A stretch of DNA of 11,384 nucleotides from JAYPEY01 sp047618185 (GCA_047618185.1 JBLHKZ010000189.1:1-11384); one strand, 5' to 3'. Shown: positions 1 to 7,005, numbered from the stretch's first letter. A program made the numbers and translations. Notes: generated by a model not told the origin, from the sequence alone.

Positions 1-1436
1 GCATCGTCGGCGCGGGATTTCTTGGGGCGGCACGCTACAGTGGCAATGAGCTGGACAAGGAGATTCAGCGCAATGACATCCTGGTCGACATCGTCAACAC
101 GACTTCGCGAGCCTTTCTCGGACTGACGGCGGAATGCGCGCAGTGCCACACACACAAATTCGATCCGATTTCGATCCGCGACTACTATCGCTTCCAGGCG
201 TTCTTCACCAGGGGGCTGCCGGGCAATATCGTCTTTCGCGGTGAGGACGATCGCGTCGCGAGTTTGCTCGCGGAGCGGTGGCGGATTTTTGACGACGTGC
301 ATGCGAGACTGGTGAATGTGAGACGCAAGAAGGGTTACCCGGAGCCGGTTCTCGTTCAACCGACAAGCGTGGTCGGCGGCATGCGTCCAGAAGAGCGTAA
401 ATTCTACGATCGGTTCAACCGTGAGATCGCGAAATTTAAGCAGGTTTGGAGCTATTATTCTCCGGCGACGGCGTCGGGGAAACGGAATGTCGCCCCGCAT
501 GAAATGCGCTGGCCGCTTTCGCGTGATGAAGCCCGGTTGGCCCAACGGAAGACCTACCTGCGAATCCGCGGGGACATATCGAGTCGCGGGCCGGAGGTGG
601 AGCCCGGGTGGCCCGCTGTTTTCGGCCCAACGCCGGATCTGGGAGAACATCCGCGCGCACGTCTGGCCGATTGGCTGGCGGCGAAGGAGAATCCGCTGAC
701 GGCGCGTGTCTGGGTGAATCGAATCTGGCAGGGGCACTTCGGGCGCGGACTCGTCGAGACCTCCGGCGATTTCGGCGTTCAAGGATCGCGCCCGACTCAT
801 CCGGAGTTGCTCGATTGGTTGGCGAGCGAGCTGATCGACAACGGTTGGAGCGCGAGACATATCCACCGATTGATTCTCGGTTCGAGCGCCTACCGCCAGG
901 CGTCGGCAAAGCACAAAGCCAACGCGGAGCGAGACCCGGACAATCTGGCTTATTGGCGCTGGCGGCCACGGCGTTTGGAGGCGGAGGCGATTCGCGATTC
1001 GATACTCGCAGTCGCGGGCGTTCTCGATCTCAAGGCGGGCGGTCCGAGTGTGCCGTTGAAGAACGCTGAGAGCTCGAATCGACGCAGTCTTTATCTTCAA
1101 CAAAAGCGCGACAAGCTCCCGCATCAGCAGATGCTTTTCGACAGCGCCAACGCGGTGACCAGTTGCTCGCGGCGCCGGGTTTCGACGGTGTCGTTGCAGC
1201 CGCTCTACCTGCTGAACAGCGAGTTTATCCAGCGAACCGCCAAGGCGTTTGCGACGCGGATTTCAAGCCAGACCGGCGCGATGGAGGATCAGGCGCGGCG
1301 GGCCATTGAGTTGGCGTTGGGCCGGTCGGCGCGGCCGGGCGAGTTGGCAAAGGCGAGGGCTTTAGTCGAGGCGCAAGGACTGGATGCGTTTTGCCTGGCG
1401 TTGTTCAATCTGAACGAATTCGCCTACGTGCCTTGA
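1..1436 (+). CDS. Planctomycete-type c-type cytochrome, DUF1549/DUF1553 (PSCyt2-PSD1), 5'-truncated
   Basis: The reading frame is open from base 3 to the TGA at 1434-1436, so this is the C-terminal 477 residues of a larger protein; the TTG at 264 is internal and is not the real start. Bases 135-149 encode a CAQCH haem c motif followed by HKFDPISIRDYYRFQAFF, the characteristic end of the DUF1549 (PSCyt2) domain. From base 690 NPLTARVWVNRIWQ opens the DUF1553 (PSD1) domain, with GDFG, RPTHPELLDWLA and SSAYRQ blocks, and the protein ends in FNLNEFAYVP, the usual finish of the family. The missing 5' part should hold a signal peptide, probably a PSCyt1 haem domain (CXXCH) and the first half of DUF1549. 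Only 185 residues separate the haem Cys from NPLTAR, against 350 in the second copy at 7006, so this copy lacks the inserted beta-sandwich. The family is exported and presumably binds haem covalently; its reaction is not known. A DUF1501 gene follows on the same strand, its standard partner, but after an unusually wide gap. Confidence 0.93.
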   Translation, partial: IVGAGFLGAARYSGNELDKEIQRNDILVDIVNTTSRAFLGLTAECAQCHTHKFDPISIRDYYRFQAFFTRGLPGNIVFRGEDDRVASLLAERWRIFDDVHARLVNVRRKKGYPEPVLVQPTSVVGGMRPEERKFYDRFNREIAKFKQVWSYYSPATASGKRNVAPHEMRWPLSRDEARLAQRKTYLRIRGDISSRGPEVEPGWPAVFGPTPDLGEHPRARLADWLAAKENPLTARVWVNRIWQGHFGRGLVETSGDFGVQGSRPTHPELLDWLASELIDNGWSARHIHRLILGSSAYRQASAKHKANAERDPDNLAYWRWRPRRLEAEAIRDSILAVAGVLDLKAGGPSVPLKNAESSNRRSLYLQQKRDKLPHQQMLFDSANAVTSCSRRRVSTVSLQPLYLLNSEFIQRTAKAFATRISSQTGAMEDQARRAIELALGRSARPGELAKARALVEAQGLDAFCLALFNLNEFAYVP

Positions 1437-1541
1437 ATTCGGCCGGGCGTCATGGGATTGGCTTCGAAAGGCGCCTCGCGAATTCATTCAACTTTTCTTG
1501 CGGGAAGTGTTCCTGCGGCGAATGCAGCGCATCATCCCGAG

Positions 1542-1573
1542 GCATTTGAGCTTCCTGAGAGGAATCAAATTGC
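1542..1573 (+). other. Stem-loop in the cytochrome-DUF1501 gap
   Basis: ATTTGA (1544-1549) pairs with TCAAAT (1565-1570), and TTCCT (1552-1556) pairs with AGGAA (1560-1564) around a GAG loop, giving 11 base pairs with a 2-base bulge (GC, 1550-1551). A further GC/GC pair is possible across a one-base bulge at 1571. No T-run follows, so it is not a classical intrinsic terminator. It may be part of a leader or a small RNA. Function is unknown and chance is not excluded. Confidence 0.4.
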
Positions 1574-1670
1574 ATCCAGGCGCGATGGCGACGTAGGGTT
1601 TAACAGTTGATGAAGGAAGCCCCCGTGGGCGAGCAGCGATTGATCGTCCTGCGCGAACGGTCGAAATAGG

Positions 1671-1690
1671 CGGCGCATGGCCATCCGCCG
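1671..1690. other. Interrupted 20-base palindrome
   Basis: CGGCGCATGGCCATCCGCCG reads the same on both strands except for one C/C mismatch pair (positions 1676 and 1685). It is centred on ATGGCCAT and lies about 100 bases before the DUF1501 start. This is the shape of a dimeric regulator's operator, but it could equally be a hairpin in the transcript. No regulator gene lies nearby to support a specific operator. Confidence 0.3.
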
Positions 1691-1778
1691 TTGGATCAAT
1701 TTGCCTGGTGTCCTAATCTTCGGTCAAATTGAAACTCCTTTTTCAAGAGGGACAAATAGGGAATGGGCTTGATCAATT

Positions 1779-1783
1779 GGAGG
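1779..1783 (+). promoter_or_regulatory. Shine-Dalgarno site that decides the GTG start at 1791
   Basis: GGAGG lies 7 bases before the GTG at 1791. The in-frame ATGs at 1809 and 1833 have no purine-rich site in front of them, and the ATG at 1796 is out of frame. This favours the GTG start. Confidence 0.6.
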
Positions 1784-1790
1784 CAGCTGC

Positions 1791-3227
1791 GTGTTATGGG
1801 CTGCGTCAATGGAACCACAAACACATCGTTCGATGAATCTGGATCCAAGCCGTCGCCGTTTTCTCTATCGCGGCGGATTGGGCGCGGGGTCGCTGGCTCT
1901 TTCCACGGTCCTGGCGAAGGGCGCCAACGACAGACCGGATTCCGGGTTGATCCCCCATATTCCTCCCACCGCGAAGAGCGTCATTTTCCTGTTCATGTCC
2001 GGCGGGCCGAGCCAGGTGGATACTTTTGATCCGAAGCCGGAGTTGGCCAAACTCGCTGGCAAGGATGTGCCGGAAAGTCTGGCGAAGAATGTCCCCAAGA
2101 TTCAGCGCGCCGGATTGAGCAACCTGATGGCGTCGCCCTGGGAATTCAAGGAACGGGGGCAGTGTGGGTTGCCAATTTCCGATCTCCTGCCTCACACCGC
2201 CAAGTTGGCCGACGACTTGTGCGTAATTCGATCGATGAATCATCGCAATCCCGTGCACGGTCCGGGCGAATGTGTGGCGCTGACCGGCACGGCGGCGGGC
2301 GATCGCCCCAGCGTGGGCGCCTGGTCGATTTATGGGCTGGGCAGTGAGGTGACCGATTTGCCGGCCTTTATCACCATGAATTTGCACGACGACGGCATGC
2401 AGTTTCCGCAGGCTGCGGGTTGGGGGACGGGATTTCTGCCCTCGCGATTTCAGGGAACGGTTGTCGATCCGGCGAAAGGCATCCGGGATGTCGCGATGCC
2501 GATTGGCACGACCGGCGCGAAACGCCGCCAGCAGCTGGAGTTGATCGAGTGGTTCAATCGTAAGCACCTGGACGAGTTGGGCCGGCACTCCGAGCTGGAG
2601 GCCCGTATTCGTTCGTATGAAATGGCCTTTCGATTGCAAACGGCGGCGCCGGAATTGTTCGATCTGGCCGGTGAGACGAAGCAGATTCGCGAACTCTACG
2701 GTATGGATGTGAAGCCGACGCAAACCTCCGGACGCGGCTGCCTGCTGGCGCGACGAATGGTCGAACGCGGCGTGCGATTCGTGCAGGTGCGAATTGGCGG
2801 CTGGGACGCGCACGGCAACATTAAGGGCAACCATGACCGCATGTGCGGCATCACCGACAAGCCGATCGCCGCGTTGCTGACGGATCTCAAACAGCGCGGT
2901 TTGCTGGACTCAACGCTGGTCGTCTGGGGCGGGGAATTTGGGCGCACTCCGACGATGGAAGGCAAGGGCGCGGGCCGCGATCATTCGCCTGCGGGCTACA
3001 CGATGTGGATGGCCGGCGGCGGCGTTAAGGGCGGCCAGATTATCGGGAAGACCGACCCGATCGGCTACGTGGCGGTGGAACGGCCGGTCAGCGTGCCGGA
3101 TTACCACGCGACGATCTTGCGTGCGTTGGGCATCGATTCGAAGCGGCTGACTTACGATCACCATGGCCTGATCGAGACTCCGACTGGAGTGACCGGCGGC
3201 GAGCCGGTCATGGAAGCTTTTGGGTGA
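1791..3227 (+). CDS. Tat-exported DUF1501 family protein
   Basis: 478 residues, a full-length DUF1501 protein. The GTG start is chosen from the GGAGG 7 bases upstream; ATG 1833 would still keep the export signal. Residues 20-42 form a twin-arginine signal (SRRRFLYRGG followed by a Gly/Ala/Leu-rich stretch), so the protein is probably exported folded. The core begins with SVIFLFMSGGPSQVDTFDPK. Conserved blocks are HGPGECVALTG (His156-Gly166), GGWDAHG (Asp339), GEFGRTP (Glu382) and GRDH (Asp397-His398), then MWMAGGGVKGGQ and a C-terminal DYHATIL...LG block. The family is, as I recall, grouped with the alkaline phosphatase superfamily; no enzyme activity is established. It lies downstream of a DUF1549/DUF1553 gene, its usual partner, but 354 bases away rather than coupled, so it may have its own promoter. 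A hairpin at 3237 lies just after its stop. Family assignment is firm; biochemical role is open. Confidence 0.93.
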   Translation: MLWAASMEPQTHRSMNLDPSRRRFLYRGGLGAGSLALSTVLAKGANDRPDSGLIPHIPPTAKSVIFLFMSGGPSQVDTFDPKPELAKLAGKDVPESLAKNVPKIQRAGLSNLMASPWEFKERGQCGLPISDLLPHTAKLADDLCVIRSMNHRNPVHGPGECVALTGTAAGDRPSVGAWSIYGLGSEVTDLPAFITMNLHDDGMQFPQAAGWGTGFLPSRFQGTVVDPAKGIRDVAMPIGTTGAKRRQQLELIEWFNRKHLDELGRHSELEARIRSYEMAFRLQTAAPELFDLAGETKQIRELYGMDVKPTQTSGRGCLLARRMVERGVRFVQVRIGGWDAHGNIKGNHDRMCGITDKPIAALLTDLKQRGLLDSTLVVWGGEFGRTPTMEGKGAGRDHSPAGYTMWMAGGGVKGGQIIGKTDPIGYVAVERPVSVPDYHATILRALGIDSKRLTYDHHGLIETPTGVTGGEPVMEAFG

Positions 3228-3236
3228 GTCGCGTGG

Positions 3237-3268
3237 AGAGTAGAACGGAATGAATTCCGTTCTGCTTT
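3237..3268. terminator. Bidirectional hairpin terminator between convergent genes
   Basis: AGAACGGAAT (3242-3251) faces its exact complement ATTCCGTTCT (3254-3263) across 2 bases, realistically a 9-pair stem with a 4-base loop. Pairing continues outward to 3237/3268 with two G-U pairs. It begins 9 bases after the DUF1501 stop and ends 19 bases before the stop of the minus-strand sulfatase. That position suits termination from both sides. T-runs are short (CTTT on the plus side; a short A/T tract on the other), so strength is uncertain. Confidence 0.65.
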
Positions 3269-3287
3269 GCAGGCGCCTCTCCTACTT

Positions 3288-5147
3288 TTACTCGTCCTTC
3301 AAGTAGTCCACACGACGGTAGACTTCTCCTTTGAAGGGTTCCATCTGAAGCTGGCTCATGTCGAAGGGGTAGGTCGGTTTGAAGTCGTTGAAGAGCACGA
3401 CGGCCTGGAAGGCGAGCAAGGCTTCGTCGGCGGATTTCGTCGCATTCAGAATTCCGGTCAGCGTGGGGCGGGGATCTTCGGCTCCGATGCGGCCAAGGAA
3501 CTCGGCGGCGCGCAGGCGGACCATGAGATTCTTGTGGTTCAGGCTCTTGCGGGCTTCGCTGGCCAGGGACGAGGCTGCGGCTCCCTTCGTGGCGCAGGCG
3601 GTCAACGCCCAGTAGCGGTCCATCGGCCGCTTTGAATTTAGCGCGGTTCTGAGTTTTTCACGCCCCTGATCCATGGGCAGGCAGGCCAGGTCGGCGATGT
3701 CCGCGAGGCGGGCGATTTCCTTCGAGCGTTTGCGGCCGTAGGCGATGGGATCGCCGAGCGCTTCATCGATCTGAACGCTTTCGGGAAAGAAACTGAGATC
3801 GTTCAATTTCTTCACTCGCGCGTTGAGCCGGGCGCGCAGTTTCTTCACGACCGTGGCGAGCTTTGGATCGGCGGCGAGGTTGTTGATCTCGTGCGGATCG
3901 GCGGAGACGTCAAATAACTGCTCGGCCGGGCGGGCCTTGAAAAACTGGCTTTGCGTGGCGCTGAGTTTCCCCTTGTTCCACAGCTCCCGCCATTCGGCGA
4001 AGGCCAGCATCTTGTAGCGGTAGTTGTTTTGCAGGCCGTCGGGGTAGTAGCCGGTGTAGTTGCGGATGTAGTGGTATTTGCCGACGCGGAGTGTGCGGAC
4101 GCAGTCGTATTTTTCATCCATGCGATCGGCATGACCAAAGGACTCATTGCGGGCGTTGAGATCGGCGGCGGAGATATTCGGTCCGAGAAAGGGTTTGCCG
4201 TCCATGATCTTCGGGACGTCGATGCCCGCGAGATTGAGGACGGTCGGGCCGAAGTCGACGAACTCGACGAAGCCCTTCGCACGGGTGCCGCGTTTGAGAT
4301 CCACGAGGTGTTTGAAATTTTCCGGGATGCGCACGACAAGTGGAACATGCAGGCCGGATTCGTAGGCGTAGCCCTTGCCGCGCGGGAGCACGCCGCCGTG
4401 ATCGCCAAAGTAGAAAATGAAGGTGTCTTCCAGGAGTCCGTCGGCCTTGAGCTTTTCAACGAGTCCCCCGATCTGCTCGTCGACTGCCTTGTGTTTGTCG
4501 TAGTAGCGCGCCTGGGTGTAGCGGAACATCGGCGTGTCGGGATGGTAGGGCAGGACCTTGACGGCGTCGGGTGAGGTTTTGGTTTTTTCGTTTTTGAAGG
4601 TCTCTTTCTTGAAATGCAGGGAGCTCTCATGCGTCGTGCCGAAAGTCTGCATGTGGAAGAAGGGCGTGTCTTTGGTCGGACGATTGCGCCAGGTGGATTT
4701 CCGCGAAGAGTCGTTCCATGCGACCTTGGGCGACACGGTGACGTTGTAGTCGGTCTTCGAGTTGTTGCTGGTGTAGTAGCCGGCCTCTTGCAGGGTTTGG
4801 GTCCAGAGCTTGAAGCCTTTGGTCAGATTGGCGGGTTGGGATTTGCGGTGGTATTGAAAGCCGCCGCGCGGAGCATAGATGCCGGTCGCCAGCGTGGTGC
4901 GAGCAACCGAGCAAACGGGGGCGCAGGAAAAGGCGTTGTCAAAGGTGACGCCGTGGCTGGCGAGTTTCTCGACGTTCGGCATGGAGCCGAGCTTGTCGCC
5001 GTAGAGCTTGAGGTAGTGGATGGAATTATCCTCGGACAAAACCCAGAGGACGTTCGGGCGTTTTGCGGCTTCCGCGCTGATTGCGACGAGCAGCGAGAGG
5101 CAGGCTAATAGGAGGGTGGTCAATAGATTCGATTTTGGATGCTTCAT
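3288..5147 (-). CDS. Exported sulfatase with atypical CSVAR site and C-terminal helical-repeat extension
   Basis: 619 residues, starting at the ATG at 5147-5145; no Shine-Dalgarno site is visible. Residues 1-27 are a Sec signal peptide (Lys-containing start, LLTTLLLACLSLLVA core, cleavage near AEA). The sulfatase domain opens with RPNVLWVLSEDNS, where Glu39-Asp40 takes the place of the usual Asp-Asp metal pair. The formylglycine site is Cys79-Ser-Val-Ala-Arg83, followed by TTLATG. Other likely active-site residues are Lys131, His173 (TTHESS), Asp249-His250 (FYFGDHGG) and Lys258. From about residue 469 to 590 a Leu/Ala-rich helical stretch resembles HEAT repeats, ending in MVRLRAAEFLGRIGAEDPRP, so the protein is longer than an ordinary arylsulfatase. 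It would hydrolyse sulfate esters outside the cytoplasm; the substrate cannot be read from the sequence. It is the second gene of a two-gene minus-strand unit, 48 bases after the other sulfatase. The Val in place of Pro in the core motif makes activation by the usual maturation enzyme a real question. Confidence 0.9.
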   Translation of the reverse strand: MKHPKSNLLTTLLLACLSLLVAISAEAAKRPNVLWVLSEDNSIHYLKLYGDKLGSMPNVEKLASHGVTFDNAFSCAPVCSVARTTLATGIYAPRGGFQYHRKSQPANLTKGFKLWTQTLQEAGYYTSNNSKTDYNVTVSPKVAWNDSSRKSTWRNRPTKDTPFFHMQTFGTTHESSLHFKKETFKNEKTKTSPDAVKVLPYHPDTPMFRYTQARYYDKHKAVDEQIGGLVEKLKADGLLEDTFIFYFGDHGGVLPRGKGYAYESGLHVPLVVRIPENFKHLVDLKRGTRAKGFVEFVDFGPTVLNLAGIDVPKIMDGKPFLGPNISAADLNARNESFGHADRMDEKYDCVRTLRVGKYHYIRNYTGYYPDGLQNNYRYKMLAFAEWRELWNKGKLSATQSQFFKARPAEQLFDVSADPHEINNLAADPKLATVVKKLRARLNARVKKLNDLSFFPESVQIDEALGDPIAYGRKRSKEIARLADIADLACLPMDQGREKLRTALNSKRPMDRYWALTACATKGAAASSLASEARKSLNHKNLMVRLRAAEFLGRIGAEDPRPTLTGILNATKSADEALLAFQAVVLFNDFKPTYPFDMSQLQMEPFKGEVYRRVDYLKDE

Positions 5148-5195
5148 GGTTTGGACGCAGTAGTCGGGCTTGAGGCGATTGTCACAAGAGCGGAA

Positions 5196-6617
5196 CTATT
5201 CGGCGGGGTCGACGTGTTCCTTTTTCAGGATCGCCGCCATTCTTGCGACGATATCGGGATGTTGGTCGGCGACGTTGTTTTCTTCGCCGATGTCGTCGTT
5301 GAGGTTGTAGAGCTCGATGGGCGCGTTGGGATTCTTGATGATGTTGAGACGGACGGCCTTCCAGTCTCGATTTACGACGGCGACACGGCCTCCCTTTTCA
5401 TAGAATTCCCAGTAGAGATGCTTGTGTAATTGTTGGCGGTTGGGCCGGCCTGTCAGTTCGTTGACCATTGAGATTCCGTCGACCTTGTTGGGGAAACTGG
5501 CGCCGCCGAGTTGCGCGAGCGTCGGGAAAATGTCCTGGAATCCGGAGAGGAGGTCGCTGGTGGCGTCGGGTCGGATCTTGCCAGGCCAGCGGGCGATGAA
5601 CGGCACGCGCACGCCGCCTTCATAGAGGTCACGCTTCATGCCGCGAAGCGGGCCGTTTGAGTCGAAGAAGTCCATCTTGTGGCCGCCTTCCTGGTGGGGG
5701 CCGTTGTCGCTGGAGAACATGACGATGGTATTGTCGTCGATGCCGCGGTCCTTGAGCGCTTTGAGTATTTTGCCGATGTCCTGGTCGATGTAGTCGATCA
5801 TCTGGGCAAAGCCCTTTTCCTGAGCGGGCCAGTCCTTGTCGGCAAATTTGCCAAACGCCGGAACGCGCATGCCGTTGCGATCGATCCGCTTCTCGCCTCC
5901 GCCTTCATTGTTGGCGTGGGGAATGTTCAGCGCGTAGTAGAGAAAAAAGGGTTTCTTGCGGTTGTCGTGAATGAATTGGATGGCGGCCTTGGAAATGAGC
6001 GCGGGAGCGTAGTCGACGGCGACTTTGGCGATGCCAGCGCCCTCGCGATCGCCGTTTCGTTTCTCATGCCAATCCTCGTAAAGCTTGTTTCGGAGCGGGA
6101 CCTTCTTGCCGTTCTTGACGAGCCACTCGGGGTAGTAGTTATGCGCGTGATACATGTTCACGTAGCCGTAGAATTCGTCGAAGCCATGGCGGTTGGGATC
6201 GTCGAGTGGCGGGGGATTGCCGATGCCCCATTTGCCGAAGCAGCCGGTCGTGTAGCCCGACTTGCGCAGGACGGTGGCGATGGTCACGTCATCCGATTTT
6301 AGTTGGCCGGGGCCGTTGCCGCGGATGCGCGCGTGGCCCGTATGCAGGCCGGTCATCAACACGCAGCGCGAAGGAGCGCAGACGGTGGATCCGGCGTAGT
6401 GTCGGGTGAATCGCATGCCTTCTTTGGCCAGCTTGTCGAGGTTGGGCGTGGAAAGTGTTTTCTGGCCGTAGCAGCTCAGGTCGCCATAGCCGAGGTCGTC
6501 AGCGAGGACGTAGATAATATTGGGACGGCCGGAAGCGGCTTGCAGGTTGGACGTGAAGATCGCGCCAGCGAGCAAAAGGCAGGCGATCGTTCGGGTGACG
6601 AATTTCATGCGCGGCAT
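5196..6617 (-). CDS. Exported arylsulfatase with canonical formylglycine site
   Basis: 473 residues, the usual size for an arylsulfatase A-type enzyme. ATG at 6617 gives MPRMKF; ATG at 6608 (MKFVTR) is an equally possible start and neither has a Shine-Dalgarno site. A Sec signal peptide covers about residues 1-27 (TIACLLLAGAIF core, cleavage near LQA). All catalytic landmarks are present: metal ligands Asp40-Asp41 in VLADDLGYGDLSCYG, the formylglycine site Cys80-Ala-Pro-Ser-Arg84 followed by CVLMTG, Lys129 in FGKWGIG, His234 in NIPHANN, and Asp304-Asn305 in SSDNGPH. A HAHNYYP block (157-163) and HGFDEFYGY are typical of bacterial exo-sulfatases related to arylsulfatase A. It hydrolyses sulfate esters, plausibly terminal sulfates of glycans, and needs formylglycine maturation by an enzyme encoded elsewhere. 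It is the first gene of the sulfatase pair and diverges from the cytochrome gene at 7006. Confidence 0.95.
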   Translation of the reverse strand: MPRMKFVTRTIACLLLAGAIFTSNLQAASGRPNIIYVLADDLGYGDLSCYGQKTLSTPNLDKLAKEGMRFTRHYAGSTVCAPSRCVLMTGLHTGHARIRGNGPGQLKSDDVTIATVLRKSGYTTGCFGKWGIGNPPPLDDPNRHGFDEFYGYVNMYHAHNYYPEWLVKNGKKVPLRNKLYEDWHEKRNGDREGAGIAKVAVDYAPALISKAAIQFIHDNRKKPFFLYYALNIPHANNEGGGEKRIDRNGMRVPAFGKFADKDWPAQEKGFAQMIDYIDQDIGKILKALKDRGIDDNTIVMFSSDNGPHQEGGHKMDFFDSNGPLRGMKRDLYEGGVRVPFIARWPGKIRPDATSDLLSGFQDIFPTLAQLGGASFPNKVDGISMVNELTGRPNRQQLHKHLYWEFYEKGGRVAVVNRDWKAVRLNIIKNPNAPIELYNLNDDIGEENNVADQHPDIVARMAAILKKEHVDPAE

Positions 6618-6644
6618 TTTAGGGGAGTTGGCGGTTTAGACAAT

Positions 6645-6715
6645 GGCGTTCCGGCTTTCAATCGGGAATGGGGCGCAGTTTAGTTTTTGGAAATGATTGA
6701 GTGGATTGGAACGCC
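6645..6715. repeat. 8-base inverted repeat upstream of the sulfatase pair
   Basis: GGCGTTCC (6645-6652) has its exact complement GGAACGCC at 6708-6715, with 55 bases between. The right copy ends 4 bases before the large inverted repeat. The left copy is 28 bases upstream of the sulfatase ATG at 6617. It could be paired half-sites for a regulator or a chance match. Confidence 0.3.
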
Positions 6716-6719
6716 GAAA

Positions 6720-6819
6720 AAAGCGGCAGGGGACAGCCGCAGTCCAGGACGCTGCCGCGAAGTCCCTTGCCCGTTCGTGATCCGACAGGTCTTGGACTGC
6801 GGCTGTCCTCTGCCGCTTT
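6720..6819. repeat. 31-base inverted repeat with 38-base loop (REP-like or dispersed palindromic element)
   Basis: Left arm 6720-6750 begins AAAGCGGCAG and ends CCAGGAC; right arm 6789-6819 is its complement at 29 of 31 positions. Both differences are G in the left arm opposite T in the right arm, so plus-strand RNA would pair at all 31 positions with two G-U pairs, while minus-strand RNA would carry two A/C mismatches. Each arm can also fold on itself (GCGGC/GCCGC: 6723-6727 with 6736-6740, and 6799-6803 with 6812-6816). No transposase or terminal target-site repeat was found. It resembles dispersed palindromic repeats of bacterial intergenic DNA, but copy number cannot be judged from this window. 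Confidence 0.8.
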
Positions 6820-7005
6820 GAACGACACTGGATGGGCGCTGTTTATCAACATTTCTTCGCCGTCCACAAATTGGAGGCATTTGTTGTTCGTTCTATTTCT
6901 TGATCCGCGCCCTCGGGAACGGCCTTCCGTGACGCAGAACGCTCCACAAAAATACAAGATTCGTCTATTGCGACAACGACGGGGAACGTCTAAGCGTTCT
7001 GTCAA

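Larger units (their letters stand above)
1437..1790 (+). other. Intergenic region without a gene, rich in hairpins
   Basis: No open frame here has family resemblance or a credible ribosome binding site. The stretch holds several inverted repeats: GCGGGAA/TTCCTGC around a 3-base loop (1500-1516, no T-run after it), the long hairpin at 1542-1573, an interrupted 20-base palindrome at 1671-1690, and TCAATTTG (1696-1703) facing CAAATTGA (1725-1732), followed after a few bases by TTTTT at 1738-1742. GATCAATT occurs twice (1694-1701 and 1771-1778). The stretch could hold a terminator for the upstream gene, a promoter for the DUF1501 gene or a small structured RNA. Nothing here decides between them. 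Confidence 0.55.
6618..7005. other. Divergent intergenic region between sulfatase and cytochrome genes
   Basis: The 388 bases hold no credible gene. A minus-strand open frame over 6658-7167 runs into the cytochrome gene and across the inverted repeat, and looks like chance. The region must contain the promoters for both directions. Its main content is the 31-base inverted repeat at 6720-6819 and an 8-base inverted repeat (6645-6652 and 6708-6715). A small hairpin GAACG/CGTTC (6984-6999) lies just before the ATG at 7006, which has no Shine-Dalgarno site. A weak sigma70-like pair exists on the minus strand: TTGAAA at 6661-6656 and TAAACC at 6638-6633, 17 bases apart. It is too degenerate to call. 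Confidence 0.6.

Noticed and set aside
1500..1516. Small hairpin as intrinsic terminator of the first cytochrome gene
   Set aside because: The 7-pair stem with a 3-base loop is followed by GCGGCGAATG, with no T-run.
1691..1757. Sigma70-like pairs upstream of the DUF1501 gene (TTGGAT with TAATCT, 17 bases apart; TTGAAA with ACAAAT, 17 bases apart)
   Set aside because: The -10 boxes match the consensus at only 3 of 6 positions, and two competing pairs overlap in the same stretch; this is within chance expectation.
1806..2834. 342-residue minus-strand open frame opposite the DUF1501 gene
   Set aside because: The plus strand encodes all DUF1501 motifs over this stretch; the antisense product resembles no family.
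4911..4925. Alternative formylglycine site Cys75-Ala-Pro-Val-Cys79 in the first sulfatase
   Set aside because: It has Pro at the right place but Cys instead of the essential Arg at the fifth position, and it sits four residues too far from the TG of the conserved block.
6871..6899. TTGGAG and TATTTC, 17 bases apart, as promoter of the dihaem cytochrome gene
   Set aside because: Both boxes match the consensus at only 3 of 6 positions.
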